A stretch of 48,469 nt of DNA from Legionella waltersii. Its GTDB lineage: Bacteria > Pseudomonadota > Gammaproteobacteria > Legionellales > Legionellaceae. The stretch covers positions 1 to 48,469 of the forward strand of contig NZ_LNZB01000011.1 of the NCBI RefSeq assembly GCF_001468085.1, written 5' to 3'. Shown here in pieces: positions 44,155-48,469 of this stretch (position 1 is the first letter of the stretch; the number at the start of each line of letters is the position of its first letter). The notes beneath the pieces were generated by a model. That model made no database searches. It had not been told where the DNA came from and saw only the letters and a list, made by a program, of their open reading frames with translations. The translations under genes and the position numbers were made by a program.

Positions 44155-45498
44155 TTATTCAATGTATTCTGCGGTATAGCGCATGGCCTTCATTTCTGAA
44201 GACCAAAAATCAGGGCTAAGCCCCATTTTCACTTTCAAATGACTTAAAAACTCTTCTTTTGACGCAATTGATTCCCAAACACTGGGTAAAAAGGTGGCTT
44301 GATAGGCGCCACAGATCAAGATTAATCCGTCAATTCCTTGGCGTATTTGGGATTTCAATTCTTCTTCATTTGTAAAACTTAGCTCTGCTAGAGGACTCAA
44401 TAAGGAAATGCTTAATGATATGTCATTGAGTTCCTTCGCTTCAACTTGAGGAAAACGAGGATCAGAGAATGCGGCTCGCAATGAGTTATTGATGACATTG
44501 TCAGCTAGCAAGTCTTTTGCGACCAAACTCCCCATGCATCCTCGAAGCATGCCGTGCTTTTTAAGAGTAACAAAAGTGGGAAGCCTGAGTTGCAAGAATG
44601 GGTGGTATTCTTTGTAATTAATCCGTAGTAACTTATTTTCTTCAGTTTTTAAACGAATGCTATCTTTGGCTATTTTTTTGAGCTCTTCTGCACAGTGATC
44701 TTTAACGCTCAATTTATCATAAAAATGAAAAGCAGCGTATCCTACCACTCTGTCTTTATCACCGGCTGTATCTCCCGAGTTTCTTAAATCCAATAACCGG
44801 CCAACAATATTATGTTGACGCGCATAGTGCAAAAAACCACGTAAAGGAAAATAACCACAGGCACCCTCATGCAGTATGGCTTCATAGTTTAAGGTATCGA
44901 TTGAGAAACAGGTTTTCTTATCTTCCAAACAAGCAATCTCATAAGGTAAATAATGACTTAAGTCAGTGCTAATGATGATCAGCGTTTCTTCATCTCCCCA
45001 AACTCTCCTCAGAACCTCGGCTACTTCTTGTGGTTTTGTATCGCCGACCACCAAAGGCAGTACTTTGAATTGTTCAAAAATCATTTGACAAAAGGGTAAT
45101 TGAACTTCTAAACAATGTTCTCTCTGATGTGCTTCAGCTAATGAATGAACAAAGGGTAGATCGGTAATCCGTTGTAATAATTCGTTATCTTGATCTACAA
45201 GACCCAAAGGAGTTGCAAACTCATCAACAGGATCATAAGCAATTCCTTTAAAATACAGGGTGTGTGCGGGGCCTAAGATCACAATTTTTTTAATACTATT
45301 TTTTTTAGAGGCTAGAGAAGCATAACTTGTTGCTGCGATAGGGCCAGAATAAACATAACCAGCATGAGGTACTATGATGGCTTTAGGAATAGGTGTGTAG
45401 ACAGGGGCGTTATTGATTAGATCCTGGATGGTTTTTTTTAATAAAGCTGGATCGGATGGATAAAAATATCCCGCTACCGCCGCTTGATGAACATTCAA
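44155..45498 (-). CDS. MEMO1-AMMECR1 fusion (AmmeMemoRadiSam A and B in one protein)
   Basis: A 447-aa two-domain cytosolic protein. Residues 1-265 form a MEMO1 domain: VPHAGYVYSGP (43-53), LGPAHT with His79, EVQLPF and Cys214 in GACGYFPL, which together resemble the putative metal-site residues of human MEMO1. Residues about 275-447 are AMMECR1, with the family motif LRGCMGSL (318-325) and FSDPRFPQV. It is divergent from the radical SAM gene at 45570 across 71 bp. These three domains co-occur in many prokaryotes as the AmmeMemoRadiSam system, with unknown reaction. Fusion of the A and B parts is known in some lineages. Confidence 0.95.
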   Translation of the reverse strand: MNVHQAAVAGYFYPSDPALLKKTIQDLINNAPVYTPIPKAIIVPHAGYVYSGPIAATSYASLASKKNSIKKIVILGPAHTLYFKGIAYDPVDEFATPLGLVDQDNELLQRITDLPFVHSLAEAHQREHCLEVQLPFCQMIFEQFKVLPLVVGDTKPQEVAEVLRRVWGDEETLIIISTDLSHYLPYEIACLEDKKTCFSIDTLNYEAILHEGACGYFPLRGFLHYARQHNIVGRLLDLRNSGDTAGDKDRVVGYAAFHFYDKLSVKDHCAEELKKIAKDSIRLKTEENKLLRINYKEYHPFLQLRLPTFVTLKKHGMLRGCMGSLVAKDLLADNVINNSLRAAFSDPRFPQVEAKELNDISLSISLLSPLAELSFTNEEELKSQIRQGIDGLILICGAYQATFLPSVWESIASKEEFLSHLKVKMGLSPDFWSSEMKAMRYTAEYIE

Positions 45499-45569
45499 TG
45501 ACTATCTCCATTACTGCAGTACGGACTATACTTATAAATATAGACTAAGTTGTACTTAAGAGTATTACG

Positions 45570-46646
45570 ATGTTTGATACAATTCCAACCAAGTATTGGC
45601 ATCCGCTTGAAGATGGACGAATACAATGTGACGTTTGCCCACGTAATTGTAAATTGCGGGAGGGACAACGTGGTCTGTGTTTTGTCAGAGCTAATCTTGA
45701 TCATCAAATCAAGTTAACCACTTACGGACGATCAAGCGGCTATTGCATTGATCCCATTGAAAAAAAACCATTAAACCACTTTTTACCCGGAAGTCCAGTT
45801 TTATCGTTTGGTACAGCAGGTTGTAATTTAGCCTGTAAATTTTGTCAGAACTGGGATATCAGTAAGTCAAAAGATATTGATACCTTAGCAGATTCGGCTT
45901 TACCAAAAGACATTGCGAAAGCAGCGAGTGAATTGCACTGCTTAAGTGTTGCTTACACTTACAATGATCCTGTCATTTTTATGGAATATGCGATTGATGT
46001 AGCAAAGGAGTGTCACGCAAAGGGTATTTATTCAGTCGCTGTTTCCGCTGGTTATATCAATCCTGAGCCGCGTAAAGAGTTGTACGCTTATATGGATGCT
46101 GCGAATATCGATTTGAAAGCATTTACCGAAGAATTTTATTATAAAATTACAGGTTCTCACTTACAGCCAGTATTAGACACTTTGATTTATTTGAAAAATG
46201 AAACGAATGTTTGGTTTGAACTAACAAACTTAGTGATTCCTGATGAAAATGATTCTGATCAAGAGTTTGAGAACATGTGCGAATGGATCATGACAAATCT
46301 AGGTCCAGACGTCCCTTTGCATTTTTCGGCTTTTCACCCAGACTGGAAAATGATGGATAAGCCACCAACACCTTTCAGCAGTTTACAAAGGGCGAGAGAA
46401 ATTGCTCTGCGAGCTGGTTTACACTACGTGTATACTGGAAATGTTCATGATACAACTGGAAGCAGTACCTATTGCCCAAATTGCAATTTGCCAGTCATTG
46501 TGCGTGATTGGTATACGATTTTAAGTTACCGTTTGGACGATACTGGCCATTGCTTAAATTGCCAAACTCAAATCGCTGGGGTGTTCAAAGGACCAGTGGG
46601 GCATTGGGGATGTAAAAGACTGCCAGTTAGATTAAGTCAAATTTAA
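45570..46646 (+). CDS. amrS: AmmeMemoRadiSam radical SAM enzyme
   Basis: A 358-aa radical SAM protein. The [4Fe-4S] motif CNLACKFC is at 85-92 (Cys85, 89, 92). An N-terminal Cys cluster CDVCPRNC (20-27) with Cys37 probably binds an extra metal, and CPNCNLPV and CLNCQTQ near the C terminus form a zinc ribbon. The WDIS and LTNLVIPDEND segments are typical of AmrS. It is divergent from the MEMO1-AMMECR1 fusion. The pathway is not known, and a protein or small-molecule methylation or ring-forming step has been proposed for relatives. Confidence 0.93.
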   Translation: MFDTIPTKYWHPLEDGRIQCDVCPRNCKLREGQRGLCFVRANLDHQIKLTTYGRSSGYCIDPIEKKPLNHFLPGSPVLSFGTAGCNLACKFCQNWDISKSKDIDTLADSALPKDIAKAASELHCLSVAYTYNDPVIFMEYAIDVAKECHAKGIYSVAVSAGYINPEPRKELYAYMDAANIDLKAFTEEFYYKITGSHLQPVLDTLIYLKNETNVWFELTNLVIPDENDSDQEFENMCEWIMTNLGPDVPLHFSAFHPDWKMMDKPPTPFSSLQRAREIALRAGLHYVYTGNVHDTTGSSTYCPNCNLPVIVRDWYTILSYRLDDTGHCLNCQTQIAGVFKGPVGHWGCKRLPVRLSQI

Positions 46647-46858
46647 ACAGTGTTGTACTACTTGCTGGATATAGCTACAAACCATCATCCAGTTTGTCCA
46701 TGACTTTCGAAAAACATTCCGCCACTACTATTCCACTATTGCCATGACGAAAGCGGCTACATCGATCTTCTTGTGTTCCTCGATGATGATCAAACTAATC
46801 GTTCAGGGCTGATGTAAATAAATTGTACTATAATTGAATAATGTCCCAGGGAGATAGC

Positions 46859-48334
46859 ATGTCTCATTTATATTTCCTGTATCTATCCATCGTAGTGCTC
46901 TTTGCCCCATCACAGACATTAGCTACAGATTTTGATACTCTTCGCACACCTGAGCAGCAACTCAATGCTCAGGATAAAGCCGATCAAGGCGATGCAGAGT
47001 CTCAATTTCTATTGGGCGTTCAATATGAAAAGGGCGATGGCGTAGCTAAGGATCCTCAGAAAGCGGCATATTGGTATCAGAAATCAGCGGATAGTGGTTT
47101 TCCAGAAGCTCAAAATAATTTAGGAGTTTTATACCTGAATGGAAAAGGTCTGCCCAAAGACCCTAAAATGGCGATGAAATGGTTCACAAAAGCCTCTGAA
47201 TTAGGGCTTCCTATTGCAGATAATAATCTTGGAATTTTGTATGAAAATGGATTAGGTGTTGAGAAGGATCTATCCAAAGCATTTGCATGGTATAAGAAGT
47301 CAGCTGAGGCTGGAAATTCAGAAGGTCAATACAATATGGCCTTCATGTACATGAAGGGGAATGGAATTCCCAAAGACATGAAACAAGCAATAAACTGGTT
47401 TACTAAAGCAGCGGAACAAGGTGATTTGGATGCCCAAAACAATCTAGGTGTTATTTACGAGCAGGGCAATGGAGTATCTAAAGATCTGAACACTGCTATA
47501 AGTTGGTATACCAAAGCAGCGAATGAGGGCTCTCTTCTCGCACAAACTAATCTTGGAGTACTGTATATGAATGCTGAGCTGCCGATTCAAAATACAGAAA
47601 AAGCCATTTATTGGTATAAAAAAGCGGCTGCCCAAGGTGGGGTAAAAGCCCAAAATAACTTGGGATATATTTATGAGCATGGATTAGGGCTTCCAAAGGA
47701 TCTTAAAAAGGCAATTTATCTTTATGAAAAAGCAGCGGATAAAAACTATGCCATGTCGCAAGGCAATTTAGGCATTTTGTATTTAAACAATAAAGAAGTA
47801 CTTGATTATAAAAAAGCGTTTTTTTGGTTAAAAAAAGGGGCTGATCAAGGTTACGATGAAGCGCAAAATAACTTAGGCTTGTTGTATATGAAAGGGCAGG
47901 GAGTCAAGGTCGATTATTCCATGGCCGAATCTTTGTTTTTAAAGGCAGCAGAACAAGGCTTAGCGAGTGCCCAACATAATTTAGCCATTATGTATAACAA
48001 TGGTATGGGGGTTCAACAAAATTATAAGCAAGCGTTTTACTGGTACCAAAAAGCTGCTGAACAAGGGTTTGACTTATCTCAAAATAATTTAGCCGTCATG
48101 TATTACAAAGGAGAGGGTGTTAAAAAGAATTTAAAAAAGGCGCTTTTTTGGTATCAAAAGGCAGCGGAGCAAGGATTAGACGTTGCTCAGATTAATTTAG
48201 GTTATATGTATCTGGATGGTGAGGGAGTAAGTAAGAGTTTTTCCAAAGCAAAATATTGGATTGGCATGGCAAAAGATAATGGCTCTAGCAGTGCCTTAAA
48301 AATTTGGAAAGAACAAAAGCTGTGGAAATATTAG
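46859..48334 (+). CDS. Exported Sel1-like repeat protein
   Basis: A 491-aa protein with signal peptide to about residue 22 (QTLA-T). It holds twelve tandem Sel1-like repeats of about 36 residues, each AQNNLGxLY-x-G-x-GVxKDxxKAxxWYxKAAEQG, ending at the C terminus. Repeats 6 and 8 lack the GxG loop. Legionella Sel1 proteins such as LpnE, EnhC and LidL act in host entry and vesicle trafficking. The longer frame opens at 46841, but GGGAG at 46849-46853 supports ATG 46859. A TATAAT sequence at 46829-46834 is a possible -10 box. Confidence 0.93.
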   Translation: MSHLYFLYLSIVVLFAPSQTLATDFDTLRTPEQQLNAQDKADQGDAESQFLLGVQYEKGDGVAKDPQKAAYWYQKSADSGFPEAQNNLGVLYLNGKGLPKDPKMAMKWFTKASELGLPIADNNLGILYENGLGVEKDLSKAFAWYKKSAEAGNSEGQYNMAFMYMKGNGIPKDMKQAINWFTKAAEQGDLDAQNNLGVIYEQGNGVSKDLNTAISWYTKAANEGSLLAQTNLGVLYMNAELPIQNTEKAIYWYKKAAAQGGVKAQNNLGYIYEHGLGLPKDLKKAIYLYEKAADKNYAMSQGNLGILYLNNKEVLDYKKAFFWLKKGADQGYDEAQNNLGLLYMKGQGVKVDYSMAESLFLKAAEQGLASAQHNLAIMYNNGMGVQQNYKQAFYWYQKAAEQGFDLSQNNLAVMYYKGEGVKKNLKKALFWYQKAAEQGLDVAQINLGYMYLDGEGVSKSFSKAKYWIGMAKDNGSSSALKIWKEQKLWKY

Positions 48335-48402
48335 GCAACGTCCCTAAAGTTTTTTGTGTACTATACTCTGTACACCTATTTTTTCATTTACTCCAATCTG
48401 CC

Positions 48403-48457
48403 CCCTCTCCCGCGCAAGGAATTTGAATAGTATGATGCTGCTTTTCGCGGGAGAGGG
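48403..48457. repeat. Inverted G/C-rich repeat at window end
   Basis: CCCTCTCCCGCG (48403-48414) and CGCGGGAGAGGG (48446-48457) are a perfect 12-bp inverted pair around a 31-base loop. GGGGAGAGGG follows at the window edge, so the element may continue. It could be the terminator of the Sel1 gene or a dispersed repeat like that at 38579-38635. Confidence 0.75.
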
Positions 48458-48469
48458 TTGGGGAGAGGG

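Noticed and set aside
46647..46840. Small RNA or gene upstream of the Sel1 gene
   Set aside because: No hairpin with T run, no clear frame; only a possible -10 box near 46829.

Overview
The window looks like chromosomal DNA of a Legionella species (Gammaproteobacteria). The DNA is AT-rich. It encodes a LetS/BarA-type hybrid kinase beside a PPi-dependent phosphofructokinase and two type IV pilins. It also has a secreted CD39-type NTPDase, which in L. pneumophila (lpg1905, from memory) lies near letS (lpg1912, from memory). Several long unrecognised proteins resemble Legionella-restricted or Dot/Icm-effector-like proteins. No phage, conjugative, transposase, CRISPR, rRNA or tRNA genes were seen.

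Layout. 0.1-2.6 kb: a divergent pair of secreted proteins, one a seven-repeat EAR/EPTP propeller. 2.8-5.0 kb: housekeeping genes yhhQ, then an overlapping tsaB-ycaR-kdsB run, ended by a roughly 370-bp nested palindrome. 5.4-7.3 kb: an APC permease and BolA. 7.5-8.6 kb: two tandem pilin genes, each behind its own sigma-54 promoter. 8.6-14.1 kb: pfp and letS on the minus strand, gltX divergent. 14.1-14.6 kb: a repeat element with perfect 30-bp ends and six 75-76-bp tandem units. 14.8-20.9 kb: a plus-strand run of a serine hydrolase, an effector-like protein, a GST, an MgtC protein, a hydrolase-like membrane protein and EpmC. 20.9-24.7 kb: NTPDase, a DMT exporter, an alpha/beta hydrolase and two small exported proteins. 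24.9-34.9 kb is almost all minus strand: RoxA, the TgpA/DUF58/MoxR operon, the Kef-type antiporter/ClC operon, a secreted lipase-like hydrolase and a DUF5706-like membrane protein. 35-39 kb: a gene-poor stretch with two inverted DnaA-box arrays bracketing four small genes. 39-48.4 kb: a coiled-coil membrane protein, YajQ, a GGDEF-EAL protein, a MEMO-AMMECR1 fusion divergent from its radical SAM partner, and a Sel1-repeat protein.

Shared themes. Translation maintenance is represented by TsaB, EpmC, RoxA and GltX. Host-interaction and phase control is represented by LetS, pilins, MgtC, NTPDase, Sel1 and GGDEF-EAL. Envelope and ion homeostasis is represented by Kef/ClC and permeases. The most unusual non-genic content is two families of terminal-inverted-repeat, MITE-like elements and the paired inverted DnaA-box arrays. 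The most unusual genic content is an orphan PycTM/DUF5706-like protein, the MEMO-AMMECR1 fusion, and a complete bacterial EAR propeller paired with an unknown exported protein. I did not find a clearly new multi-gene system.
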